Shown piece by piece: positions 52,412-60,448 of a stretch of 64,000 bases of DNA (its first letter is position 1; the number at the start of each line of letters is the position of its first letter). Made by a program: the position numbers and the translations under genes. The DNA lies in assembly GCA_035517695.1 (NCBI GenBank), contig DATIYI010000267.1, forward strand, positions 1 through 64,000, written 5' to 3'. The stretch is from DATFVJ01 sp035517695 (GTDB lineage: Bacteria > Actinomycetota > Actinomycetes > Streptosporangiales > Streptosporangiaceae). The notes beneath the pieces were generated by a model. It worked only from the letters and a program-made list of their open reading frames with translations. It ran no database searches and was not told where the DNA came from.

Positions 52412-53497
52412 TTGCCCGAACTGCCTGAAGTGGAGGTCGTGCGGGCCGGCCTGGAACGGCACGCGGTCGGCCGAACGATCGAGACTGCTGCCGTTTTCCA
52501 CCCCCGCGCGGTGCGCAGGCACACGGCCGGGCCCGAGGACTTCGCGGCGCGGCTGGCAGGCCGTCTCATCACTGGAGCCCGCCGCCGCGGCAAGTATTTG
52601 TGGCTCCCTGTGCACCGCGCCGCGAGCCCGGCAGGCGATCCTGATCCTGGCCCGGCAGGCACTCCTGGCACGGCAGGCACTCCTGGCACGGCAGGCACTC
52701 CTGGCCCGGCAGGCACTCCTGGCCCGGCAGGCACTCCTGGCCCGGCAGGCACTTCTGGCCCGGCAGGCACTCCTGGCGCGCCAGGCACTATAGGCACTCC
52801 TGCCCCGAAAGGCACTCCTGCCCCGGCAGGCACTCCAGGTGGCACGATGGACGACGCGCTGCTCGCGCATCTCGGCATGAGCGGGCAGTTGGTGATCGGC
52901 GAGCCAGGCCGGCCGATATCCAGCCACGTGCGCGCCCGGTTCAGCTTCACTGACGCTGGACCGGACCTGCGGTTCGTGGATCAGCGCACCTTCGGCCACC
53001 TGTGCCTGGTGCAGGGCGGCGCCGACCTGCCCGCACCCATCGCGCACATCGCGCCTGACCCGCTCGAGGCCGCGTTCGATCCCGCGGTTTTCGCCGCGGC
53101 GCTGCACCGTAGGCGCACTGGCGTCAAGCGGGCGCTGCTCGACCAGTCACTCGTCAGCGGCGTCGGGAACATCTACGCCGATGAAGCGCTTTGGCGGGCG
53201 CGGCTGCACTGGGCGCGCCCCACCGAAACCCTTCGCCGCGGCGAGATCGACCGCCTGCTCACGGCCGTGTTCGGGGTGCTGTCCGACGCGCTGCGAGCGG
53301 GGGGGACGTCATTCGACGCGCTGTATGTCAACGTCAACGGGGAAAGTGGCTACTTTGGCCGATCGCTCGCCGTTTACGGCCAGGCGGGGAAACCGTGCCC
53401 CCGCTGCGGCGAGGCCGTCCGGAGGGACACGTTCATGAACCGGTCCGCCTACAGTTGCCCGCGATGCCAGCCCCGGCCCCGGCGCGCCAGGTGGTGA
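52412..53497 (+). CDS. mutM: Formamidopyrimidine-DNA glycosylase with collagen-like insert
   Basis: A 361-residue Fpg from TTG 52412, which places the catalytic Pro next to the initiator (PELPEVEVVRAGLER). Lys61 in RRRGKYLWLP and the C-terminal zinc finger (cysteines 329, 332, 349, 352) are intact, as is LLDQSLVSGVGNIYADEAL. Residues of about 75-145 are a Gly-Pro-rich repeat of GPAGTP and GTAGTP units, inserted in the N-terminal domain between the strand after Lys61 and LLAHLGMSGQ. Normal Fpg proteins are about 280-290 residues. The enzyme excises oxidised purines; the insertion is between surface strands, so activity may be retained. Confidence 0.94.
   Translation: MPELPEVEVVRAGLERHAVGRTIETAAVFHPRAVRRHTAGPEDFAARLAGRLITGARRRGKYLWLPVHRAASPAGDPDPGPAGTPGTAGTPGTAGTPGPAGTPGPAGTPGPAGTSGPAGTPGAPGTIGTPAPKGTPAPAGTPGGTMDDALLAHLGMSGQLVIGEPGRPISSHVRARFSFTDAGPDLRFVDQRTFGHLCLVQGGADLPAPIAHIAPDPLEAAFDPAVFAAALHRRRTGVKRALLDQSLVSGVGNIYADEALWRARLHWARPTETLRRGEIDRLLTAVFGVLSDALRAGGTSFDALYVNVNGESGYFGRSLAVYGQAGKPCPRCGEAVRRDTFMNRSAYSCPRCQPRPRRARW
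52645..52845. repeat. 18-bp tandem repeat array inside mutM
   Basis: CGGCAGGCACTCCTGGCC-type units, many identical, repeat for about 200 bp with CCCGGCAGGC/CACGGCAGGC variants. They encode Gly-x-x hexapeptides. The unit is a multiple of three, so copy changes keep mutM in frame. Confidence 0.92.
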
Positions 53498-53502
53498 GGG
53501 TC

Positions 53503-53823
53503 ATGCCCGGATTGTCTGAATCAGGCCAGCCGGCCGGCGAGCCGGGGCCTCGGGTGCGCCTGACGGCGTGGGTCGACGGCTGGGTACAGGGAGTCGGGTT
53601 CCGCTGGTGGGTCCGGACGCGTGCGCTCGAACTCGGCCTTGCCGGGTCCGCGACGAATCTGCCCGACGGCCGGGTGCGCGTCGTCGCGGAAGGTCCACGC
53701 CCCGCGTGCGCGCAGCTGCTGGCCCTCCTCGGCGGGCCAGCCGCACCAGGGCGGGTCGCCGATATAAAATCGCGCTGGAGCGAACCTGATGATCGTGAGC
53801 TTTCCAGCTTCGTGGCCAAGTGA
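53503..53823 (+). CDS. acyP: Acylphosphatase
   Basis: About 106 residues from ATG 53503, 6 bp after mutM. Signature VDGWVQGVGFRWWVRTRALE with the catalytic Arg, then GSATNLPDGRVRVVAEG with the catalytic Asn. It hydrolyses acyl phosphates. An acylphosphatase between mutM and smc is usual in actinobacteria. Confidence 0.93.
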   Translation: MPGLSESGQPAGEPGPRVRLTAWVDGWVQGVGFRWWVRTRALELGLAGSATNLPDGRVRVVAEGPRPACAQLLALLGGPAAPGRVADIKSRWSEPDDRELSSFVAK

Positions 53824-53986
53824 GCGGGCACAGGTGCCGGGTAAATGAGGCACAGGTGCCCTCAACTTGACTGGTCAACGGCTGGGTGGGACCCTAGTAC
53901 TACTACCCGCCGCGCACCCTTCCGCGTGTTTTGGCTTGTTTGTGCGTGTGCCCACTCTGGTCGCTCAGTGTGGAGGACCCTTTACC

Positions 53987-54193
53987 ATGGCGAAGGCTAT
54001 ACTCGGCCACGTCGGCGGTCCCGATCTCCGCATGGTCGCCGAGATGCGCCGTCTCCAGCAGCGCATACGTGACCTGGAGGAAGAGCTCGTCCGGCTCCAG
54101 GAACAAAACGATGCGCTTACCGCTGAAGTCGGCCAGGACCTGCTGGTTCCAACCCGCGAGCCGGTGCTCGCAAGGGAGCCGGCGCTTACCTGA
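53987..54193 (+). CDS. Small conserved coiled-coil protein upstream of smc
   Basis: A 68-residue actinobacterial protein from ATG 53987, with GGAGGA 9 bp upstream. It begins MAKAILGHVGGPDLRMVAEM and continues as one heptad-rich helix (RRLQQRIRDLEEELVRLQEQ), ending EPALT. Similar small proteins accompany smc in related genomes. Function unknown; its length and position suggest a partner or scaffold. A strong hairpin follows it. Confidence 0.8.
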   Translation: MAKAILGHVGGPDLRMVAEMRRLQQRIRDLEEELVRLQEQNDALTAEVGQDLLVPTREPVLAREPALT

Positions 54194-54211
54194 CGAAGGT
54201 CGCCCGACAAC

Positions 54212-54240
54212 GAACAGGGACGCCGTCGGCGTCCCTGTTC
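54212..54240 (+). terminator. Hairpin terminator after the small coiled-coil gene
   Basis: Perfect 13-bp stem GAACAGGGACGCC / GGCGTCCCTGTTC with a 3-base loop, followed by GTTTC. It starts 19 bp after the stop and is the most canonical intrinsic terminator in the window. Confidence 0.9.
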
Positions 54241-54386
54241 GTTTCGCTCCTGACGCGCGATTCGTTGCCCGCAAGCCGCAGGCGCGGCCCTTGGGACCCC
54301 CGCTCGAGAGCTTGTGCCGCCTGCCGGGCATGGCGCGCTGCGAACATGCCCGATCTGGCGAGACCATCACGGTAGGGTGCGGAATT

Positions 54387-54480
54387 GCAGCGATCGAGCA
54401 CGGGCAGATTGCAGCGATCGGGCAGCGATCTAGCAGCGATCGGGCAGCGGTAGCTGGCAGCGGCAGACGGCAGCGGCAGA
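54387..54480. repeat. GCAGCGATC direct repeats upstream of smc
   Basis: GCAGCGATC followed by G or T occurs at 54387, 54411, 54422 and 54433, and GGCAGCGGCAGAC is then duplicated near 54455-54480. They fill the leader of smc. Repeated operator sites or plain duplication are both possible. Confidence 0.75.
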
Positions 54481-54501
54481 CTGAGGGGGGAGTGCCCGCG
54501 C

Positions 54502-57500
54502 GTGTACCTCAAAAGCCTCACGTTGCGCGGGTTCAAGTCCTTCGCCTCGGCGACCACGCTGCGCTTCGAACCAGGGATCACGTGCGCCGTCGGCCCCAAC
54601 GGGTCAGGCAAGTCCAACATTGTCGACGCGCTGTGCTGGGTGATGGGGGAGCAGGGGGCGAAGTCGCTGCGTGGCGGCAAGATGGAGGACGTTGTCTTCG
54701 CCGGCACGTCCTCCCGCCCGCCGCTCGGCCGCGCAGAGGTGACGCTCACCATCGACAACAGCGACGGCGCGCTGCCGATCGACTATGCGGAGGTGACGCT
54801 CAGCCGGTTGCTGTTCAGGTCCGGGCAGAGCGAATACGCGATCAACGGCGACCACTGCCGCCTCCTGGATGTGCAGGAACTGCTGTCCGACTCGGGCATG
54901 GGCCGCGAAATGCACGTGGTGGTCGGCCAGGGCCAGCTTGACGACGTCCTGCACGCAGGGCCGGAGGCGCGGCGCGCCCTGATCGAGGAGGCGGCCGGCG
55001 TCCTCAAGCACCGCAAGCGCAAGGAAAAAGCGCTCAGGAAACTCGAGGCGATGCAGGCCAACCTGACCCGCCTGGTGGATCTGACCGCTGAGCTTCGGCG
55101 CAGGCTAAAGCCGCTCGGCCGGCAGGCGGAGATCGCGCGCAGGGCCGCCGTCATCCAGGCCGAGTTGCGCGACGCCAGGTTGCGGCTGCTCGCCGATGAT
55201 TACGTGGCGCTCCAGGCGATGCTCGACCGCGAGGAAGCGGGCGAGGCGCTCGTCGCGCAGCGGCGCGGCGTCACGGCGGCGGCTCTCGAGCAGGCCAAGC
55301 AGCGTGAAGCAGCGCTCGAAACGGCCGCGGCACAGGACGCGCCCAGGCTCACGCGTGCCAGGGACACGTGGTTCGCGCTATCAGCCCTAGCCGAACGGCT
55401 GCGCGGGGTCGCCGCGCTCGCGGCCGAACGGCACCGTCATCTGGCTGCCGAGGAGGGACAGCCAAGAACGGGCCGCGACCCGGCCGAGCTGGCGGCAGAG
55501 GCAGAGCAGACCCGTGAGCAGGAGGCGCAGCTCACGGCGCGCCTGGACGCCGACCGCGGCAGCCTGGCGGCGTCGGTGCGTGAGCGTGCCGCGGCGGACG
55601 CGGCAGTCGCAGCGGCCGAACGGCAGTTGTCCGCGGCCGCCGAGGAGGCGGCGCAGCGGGCCGAACGCGCGGCACGGCTGCGCGAACGGGCACAGGCGCT
55701 GCGCAGCCATGCCGACGCGGCGACCGAGGAGGTCGGGCGGCTTTCCATCGCCGCCGCGGAGGCGCAGGCGCGAGCGGCACGTGCCCGCGCCGAGCACGCC
55801 GAGCTCGAGCAGCGGGTCGCCGGGCGCACGGGCGACCACGCCGAGCATGAGGCGGCACACGGGGACGCGAAGGCTGCGGCCGCGGAATGCGCGCAGCGGG
55901 TGAAAGAGCTTCGCGGCGACGAGCATCAGGCCAGCAGGGAGCGTGCCGCGCTGCATGCCCGCGCGGAGGCGCTCCAGCTGAGCTTGCGCGCGGGTACCGA
56001 CGCGGCGGCGGCGGTACTGGCGGATCCGGCCAGCTTCTGCGGCGTACTCGGACCGGTCGCCGCCTTGCTCAGCGTCGACGACGGCGCGCAGGCCGCGATC
56101 GCGGCGGCACTTGGCGTCGCTGCCGATGCGATCGCCGTCACCGACCTCGACGCGGCGGCCACCGTGATTGCGGAAGTGAAACGCCATGGCGCGGGCAAGC
56201 TCGGCGCGATGATCGCGACTGCTGGGGCCAGTACGGCTGATGCGGGCGAGGTGTTGATCAACCTTGGGCAGCATGCGCATGACGATCGTGTCACCCTGCC
56301 GCCGGCCGTTAAGTATGCGGTTGATCTTGTCCGTGCGCCCGCCGGGCTCGCGGGAGCAGCCGCCTCGCTCCTTGCCGGGGTCGTCGTGGCGGCCGACCTG
56401 GGCTGCGCGCGCGAGCTCGTGCGGGCGCACCCGGGGTTGCGCGTGGTCACGAGGGACGGCGATGTGCTCGGCGCGCACTGGGCCTACGGGGGGTCGGCGC
56501 ACGGGCCGAGCCAGATCGAGGTGCGCGCGGCCGCCGACGAGACGATTGCCAAGCTGGCCGAGGCGGACGAGCAGTGCGCCGCGACCGCGCGGCGGCTCGC
56601 GGCCGCCGCCCTGGAAGAGGAACGGGCACAGCGCGCGGTCGCCGTGGCCGCGGGTGTCCTCCGTGAGGCGGACGCCGCGGCGGCTGAGGTGTCCGGCAGG
56701 CTGGGCCGCCTGGGCGAAGCCGCGCGCGCCGCGACGGGCGAGGCGGAGCGGCTGGCCAAGGCGATCGAAGCCGCCGAAGGGTCGCGCGAGTCAGATCTCG
56801 CCAAACTCGCCGAACTTGAGCGGCGGCTCGACGACGTCGAAGCCGAGGCGCAGCTCGCAGAATCGGGCGATCACGCCGAGGCAAGTCCGGGCAGTAGTTT
56901 CGACGGTGCCGGCAGGGCCGTCCACACAATCCACGATCAGCTGGAGATCCTCGCCGAGCGGCGTGAGGCCGCGCGTAACGCGGAGATGGAGGCCCGGCTG
57001 GCCGTCCGCACCGTCGAGGAACGAGTGCGGGCGATCGCCGGCCGCGCGGACGCGCTCGAAACGGCCGCGGCAACGGAGCGGGCCGCGATCGAGCAGGCCA
57101 AGCGGCGCCGCGAGCTGCGCGCACAGCAGGCCGTGACCGCGGGCGCCGTCGCGCAGGGTGCGGCTTATGCGACATCGCTCATCGATGCGCACGTCGCCGC
57201 GGCACTCGCCGAGCGTGAGGCCGCCGACGCGGCGGGAAGTGTACGCGCGGCCGAGCTCAAGGAGGTACGTGAGCAACTGCGGCAGCTCGGTGCCGAACAC
57301 GACAAGCTGATCAACGCGGCACATACGGCGGAGATCGCGAGGGCCGAGCAACGGCTGCGGCTGGAGCAGCTCGAGGGGCGCGCCGTGGAGGAGTTCGGCG
57401 TGCACGCGGAGGCGCTCGCCGCCGAGTACGGGCCTGACGTGCCCGTGCCGCCGCCCGCCGATGCACCGGAGCCGGCGACGCCCGGGGTCTACGAGCGCGA

Positions 57501-58155
57501 GGCAACCGAACGCCGCGCTGGCATCGCCGAGCGCCAGCTCGCGAGGCTCGGCAAGGTCAACCCGCTCGCGCTGGAGGAGTTCGCGGCCCTGGAGGAGCGG
57601 CACACTTTCCTGTCCTCGCAGGTCGAGGACCTGAAGAAGACACGGCGTGACCTGCTCACGGTGATCAAGGAAGTGGACGACCGGGTACAGCAGGTGTTCG
57701 CTGCCGCCTACGAGGACACCGCACGGGAATTCGAGCACATTTTCGCCCGGCTGTTCCCCGGCGGCGAGGGCAGGCTGCTCCTCACCGCGCCTGACGACAT
57801 CCTCACCAGCGGGGTCGAGGTCGAAGCCCGCCCGCCAGGCAAGAAGGTAAAGCGCTTGTCACTGCTGTCCGGCGGTGAACGGTCGCTGACCGCGATCGCC
57901 TACCTGGTGGCGATCTTCAAGGCGCGCCCGTCGCCCTTCTATGTCCTCGACGAGGTCGAGGCCGCTCTCGACGACATGAACTTGCAGCGGCTCCTGCGTA
58001 TCTTCGAGGAACTCCGGGAAAGTTCACAGCTCATCGTCATCACACACCAGAAGCGGACGATGGAGGTCGCCGACGCGCTCTACGGCATCACCATGCGTGG
58101 CGACGGCGTGTCCGCTGTGGTGAGCCAGCGCCTGCGCGAGCCTGCCACCGCCTGA
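54502..58155 (+). CDS. smc: Chromosome segregation protein SMC
   Basis: A 1217-residue SMC from GTG 54502 (VYLKSLTLRGFKSFASATTL). Walker A CAVGPNGSGKSNIVDAL is near residue 32, then long coiled coils with a hinge at about 515-640 (FCGVLGPVAALLSVDDGAQA). The C-terminal head has LLSGGERSLTAIAYLVAIF and FYVLDEVEAALDDMNLQRLL. It forms the condensin core with ScpA/B. Coiled coils are Ala/Arg/Glu-rich, as usual in high-GC species. Confidence 0.97.
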   Translation: MYLKSLTLRGFKSFASATTLRFEPGITCAVGPNGSGKSNIVDALCWVMGEQGAKSLRGGKMEDVVFAGTSSRPPLGRAEVTLTIDNSDGALPIDYAEVTLSRLLFRSGQSEYAINGDHCRLLDVQELLSDSGMGREMHVVVGQGQLDDVLHAGPEARRALIEEAAGVLKHRKRKEKALRKLEAMQANLTRLVDLTAELRRRLKPLGRQAEIARRAAVIQAELRDARLRLLADDYVALQAMLDREEAGEALVAQRRGVTAAALEQAKQREAALETAAAQDAPRLTRARDTWFALSALAERLRGVAALAAERHRHLAAEEGQPRTGRDPAELAAEAEQTREQEAQLTARLDADRGSLAASVRERAAADAAVAAAERQLSAAAEEAAQRAERAARLRERAQALRSHADAATEEVGRLSIAAAEAQARAARARAEHAELEQRVAGRTGDHAEHEAAHGDAKAAAAECAQRVKELRGDEHQASRERAALHARAEALQLSLRAGTDAAAAVLADPASFCGVLGPVAALLSVDDGAQAAIAAALGVAADAIAVTDLDAAATVIAEVKRHGAGKLGAMIATAGASTADAGEVLINLGQHAHDDRVTLPPAVKYAVDLVRAPAGLAGAAASLLAGVVVAADLGCARELVRAHPGLRVVTRDGDVLGAHWAYGGSAHGPSQIEVRAAADETIAKLAEADEQCAATARRLAAAALEEERAQRAVAVAAGVLREADAAAAEVSGRLGRLGEAARAATGEAERLAKAIEAAEGSRESDLAKLAELERRLDDVEAEAQLAESGDHAEASPGSSFDGAGRAVHTIHDQLEILAERREAARNAEMEARLAVRTVEERVRAIAGRADALETAAATERAAIEQAKRRRELRAQQAVTAGAVAQGAAYATSLIDAHVAAALAEREAADAAGSVRAAELKEVREQLRQLGAEHDKLINAAHTAEIARAEQRLRLEQLEGRAVEEFGVHAEALAAEYGPDVPVPPPADAPEPATPGVYEREATERRAGIAERQLARLGKVNPLALEEFAALEERHTFLSSQVEDLKKTRRDLLTVIKEVDDRVQQVFAAAYEDTAREFEHIFARLFPGGEGRLLLTAPDDILTSGVEVEARPPGKKVKRLSLLSGGERSLTAIAYLVAIFKARPSPFYVLDEVEAALDDMNLQRLLRIFEELRESSQLIVITHQKRTMEVADALYGITMRGDGVSAVVSQRLREPATA

Positions 58156-58245
58156 GGCCATACCGGCGCAATTGGTAGCACTGTGCGCACTCTTCCCGTT
58201 ACTCTGGCATAGGTTTGGCGCCAAAGCGCTAACGGGAGAGTTGCC

Positions 58246-58554
58246 ATGAGGGGCTTGACGGCTGATTTCGACGCGTTGGACAGGTGCCGTGCCGCCATGC
58301 TGGCGCAGGCGGGGCAATTCGGCGGGATCGCGGACGGATTCTCCAGTCCACAGATCGATTCGCGGATATTCGGCACCCTGACGGCTGGCCACCAGCTCGC
58401 CGGTCTCGCCGGCCAGACCGACGAAGTGGCGGATGCCGAATTCGGCGCGGCGGAGGCGTTCCTGCGCGCGGTCGAGCGGGCCCTCGACGCCGTCAGGCAT
58501 GGCGTGAGCGCGGCCGAGCAGGCCAACGTCAACGCGATCCAGTCCATCAGTTGA
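58246..58554 (+). CDS. Type VII secretion target (EspC-like)
   Basis: A 102-residue helical protein: MRGLTADFDALDRCRAAML, FSSPQIDSRIFGTLTAGHQL, DAEFGAAEAFLRAVERALDA. The pattern, a short helical hairpin with SxIFG-like centre, resembles EspC-type type VII substrates. GGGAGAG precedes its ATG. Six bp after it begins a larger WXG100-like gene, and the two are probably cosecreted partners. Confidence 0.7.
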   Translation: MRGLTADFDALDRCRAAMLAQAGQFGGIADGFSSPQIDSRIFGTLTAGHQLAGLAGQTDEVADAEFGAAEAFLRAVERALDAVRHGVSAAEQANVNAIQSIS

Positions 58555-58560
58555 GGTCAC

Positions 58561-59772
58561 ATGAGTGCTTCTGAAGAGGTCGCGGGCCTGCCGGGCGGCG
58601 AGGCCCTGGCGGCGCTCGCCGCGCAGGTCGATGCGAACCCGGCAGCGATACGTTACATAGCCGATCGCTGGTCGGTGGCGGCAGGTAACTGCGGCACCCA
58701 CGCGGGGCACGTGCGAGCGGCAGTCACCGACGTCGGGCAGGAGTGGCAGGGCACGTCAGCTACCGCGTTCGCCGCCTTCATGGGCAGGTTCGGCGCGGCG
58801 GGGCGCGACGCGGAGCAGGCACTCGACGCGGCCGCGCAGGAGTTACGCCGGGCCGCTGGGGCGCTCGAAGAGGCACACGTATCGGTCGAGAGCATCTGCG
58901 AGAACCTGCTCGGCGAGGTGGCACAGCTCAGGGCAGCCAACCCCGACGTGGCTTCGGCCGAGCTCAGCGGGCACATAAGCGGCCTCACCGGGGAGGCGGC
59001 TGCGGCCGCAGGGTCCCAGGTCGCGCAGGCGCAGCAGGCACTGGCCCGCGCCCAGGCGGCCCTGGCAGGGGATCTGAGCCGGCTGAACCGGACGTTCACT
59101 GCGCTGCCCCAGGCCGGCGCACCCGGCTTCCTGCCAAGCTGGGCAACACCGGGGGGCTGGAGCCCGCCGCCGCGGCAGAGCCCGGGAAGCCCGTCAGGAA
59201 CGGGCGGGCAGGCGGGCGCGCCACCCGCCGCGGCCGCCGGCGGCGCGCAGGGCTCGTCGGCTTCGCACGGTACGTCCGCTGCAGCGGGTGCTGGCGGCAC
59301 GCCGGCATCCGGTCACCACGACGGCCCGCCCGCATCGTCAGGCGGCAGCGCGCAGACGGCCGGCGCCGCCGCCCCCATGGGCACGCCGTCGGCCACGGGC
59401 GGCCCTGCGCCTTCGCCGCAGGTCAACGGGTGGATCGACCAGGCAACCAAGATTCTCGAGGCGCAAGGCGTCCCGGCGTCCAAGCTGAGCCCGCAGGACA
59501 TCTGGATCATCATCCAGCACGAATCAGGCGGCAATCCCACCGCCGTCAATGGCTGGGATTCGAATGCTGCCGCAGGTACGCCGTCGATCGGAATTATGCA
59601 GACGATCGGCCCGACCTTCAATGCGTATGCGCTGCCGGGGCATGGCAACATCTACAACCCGGTCGACAACATCATCGCGGGCGTGCGCTACGCCCTGGCG
59701 CGTTATAACTCCCTGGACAATGTTCCAGGTGTCGCCGCTGTGCACAGCGGTCAACCGTATGTCGGCTACTGA
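58561..59772 (+). CDS. WXG100-type protein with lytic-transglycosylase (SLT) domain
   Basis: A 403-residue protein. Residues 1-120 form a WXG100-like helical hairpin, with Trp62 in GQEWQGTSATAFAAF. Residues 180-285 are a Pro/Gly/Ser/Ala-rich linker. Residues 290-403 are an SLT lytic-transglycosylase domain with the catalytic Glu321 in IIQHESGGNPTAVNGWD, then TPSIGIMQTIGPTFNAYALP and IIAGVRYALARYNSLDNV. Such proteins are thought to cut peptidoglycan once exported by a type VII system. It is preceded by an EspC-like gene, but no ESX ATPase genes are in this window. Confidence 0.88.
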   Translation: MSASEEVAGLPGGEALAALAAQVDANPAAIRYIADRWSVAAGNCGTHAGHVRAAVTDVGQEWQGTSATAFAAFMGRFGAAGRDAEQALDAAAQELRRAAGALEEAHVSVESICENLLGEVAQLRAANPDVASAELSGHISGLTGEAAAAAGSQVAQAQQALARAQAALAGDLSRLNRTFTALPQAGAPGFLPSWATPGGWSPPPRQSPGSPSGTGGQAGAPPAAAAGGAQGSSASHGTSAAAGAGGTPASGHHDGPPASSGGSAQTAGAAAPMGTPSATGGPAPSPQVNGWIDQATKILEAQGVPASKLSPQDIWIIIQHESGGNPTAVNGWDSNAAAGTPSIGIMQTIGPTFNAYALPGHGNIYNPVDNIIAGVRYALARYNSLDNVPGVAAVHSGQPYVGY

Positions 59773-59918
59773 CGGGATCGGCTGGGCCCAAGGGATTGCG
59801 GCTGCTGGGTCAATGGGGACGGCTGCTGGGTCAAGAGAACGTCGCCAGGTATGGCGGCGACCCGTCAGCCGACGGCTGGCTGGCATGGTCGCCGTCACTC
59901 AGCCCGCCTAGTGCCCGT

Positions 59919-60083
59919 TCAGCCGTGCAGGTGGTGCCCAATTATTGCCACGACAACGATCAGCGCCACGATCCAGAATAAGCAACCCAGACAGCCCTGA
60001 CCTGCCTTTTTGGGCCCTCTAGTGCGGTTATACGCGGGTGATTCTGATTTCTTGGGCGGATCGTCCCAAGCAGCGCACCCCAT
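59919..60083 (-). CDS. Small single-pass membrane protein
   Basis: A 54-codon gene missed by longer thresholds. From ATG 60083 it reads MGCAAWDDPPKKSESPAYNR, a basic stretch GPKKAGQGC, then one strong helix CLFWIVALIVVVAIIGHHLH and stop. The composition (Lys/Ser-rich head, aromatic-basic junction, hydrophobic C terminus) is that of a tail-anchored peptide, and the codon usage is AT-richer than its neighbours. There is no family match I can name. It stands alone, opposite the SLT gene. Confidence 0.55.
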   Translation of the reverse strand: MGCAAWDDPPKKSESPAYNRTRGPKKAGQGCLGCLFWIVALIVVVAIIGHHLHG

Positions 60084-60120
60084 GTGTCCATGTTATGAAC
60101 CCGCAACGGGCTCTGTACAG

Positions 60121-60190
60121 GCCTCGGATGGTTGGCCTCGGATGGTTGGCCTCGGATGGTTGGCCTCAGGTGGTTGGCCTCAGGTGGTTG
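60121..60190. repeat. Five-copy 14-bp tandem repeat upstream of ftsY
   Basis: CCTCGGATGGTTGG occurs three times (60121, 60135, 60149), then CCTCAGGTGGTTGG twice (60163, 60177), followed by CTTGGTTGG. It is in the gene-free space before ftsY and may affect its promoter spacing. Confidence 0.93.
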
Positions 60191-60448
60191 GCTTGGTTGG
60201 CTTCAGCCGCCTCACGGCGAGGCTGGCATTACGGCCCGCGATTTTGATCAACTCGGGTTGTACAAGCCGATCGTGTACTCCATCGGCGGGTTTGCGGCAC
60301 GCGCCTGCGCCGGCTGCCGACTGCCGGAGTGTGAGATCACTGTGGTACGGGCGGCGAAGGCAAATTTGCACGTACGCCGGAATCGCACCAGGACCGGAGC
60401 CCAGCGGCCGTCCCGTCCGAACCCGGCGTCTGCGAGACTAGGACCGTC
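60191..60448. other. ftsY upstream region
   Basis: About 260 bp without a supported gene, ending just before the ftsY start with the weak purine stretch AGGACC. It should contain the ftsY promoter. No regulator site is recognisable. Confidence 0.4.

Noticed and set aside
54530..54545. GGTTCAAGTCC resembling a tRNA T-loop
   Set aside because: It is inside smc codons for the conserved FKSF motif, and no acceptor stem or other tRNA arms surround it.
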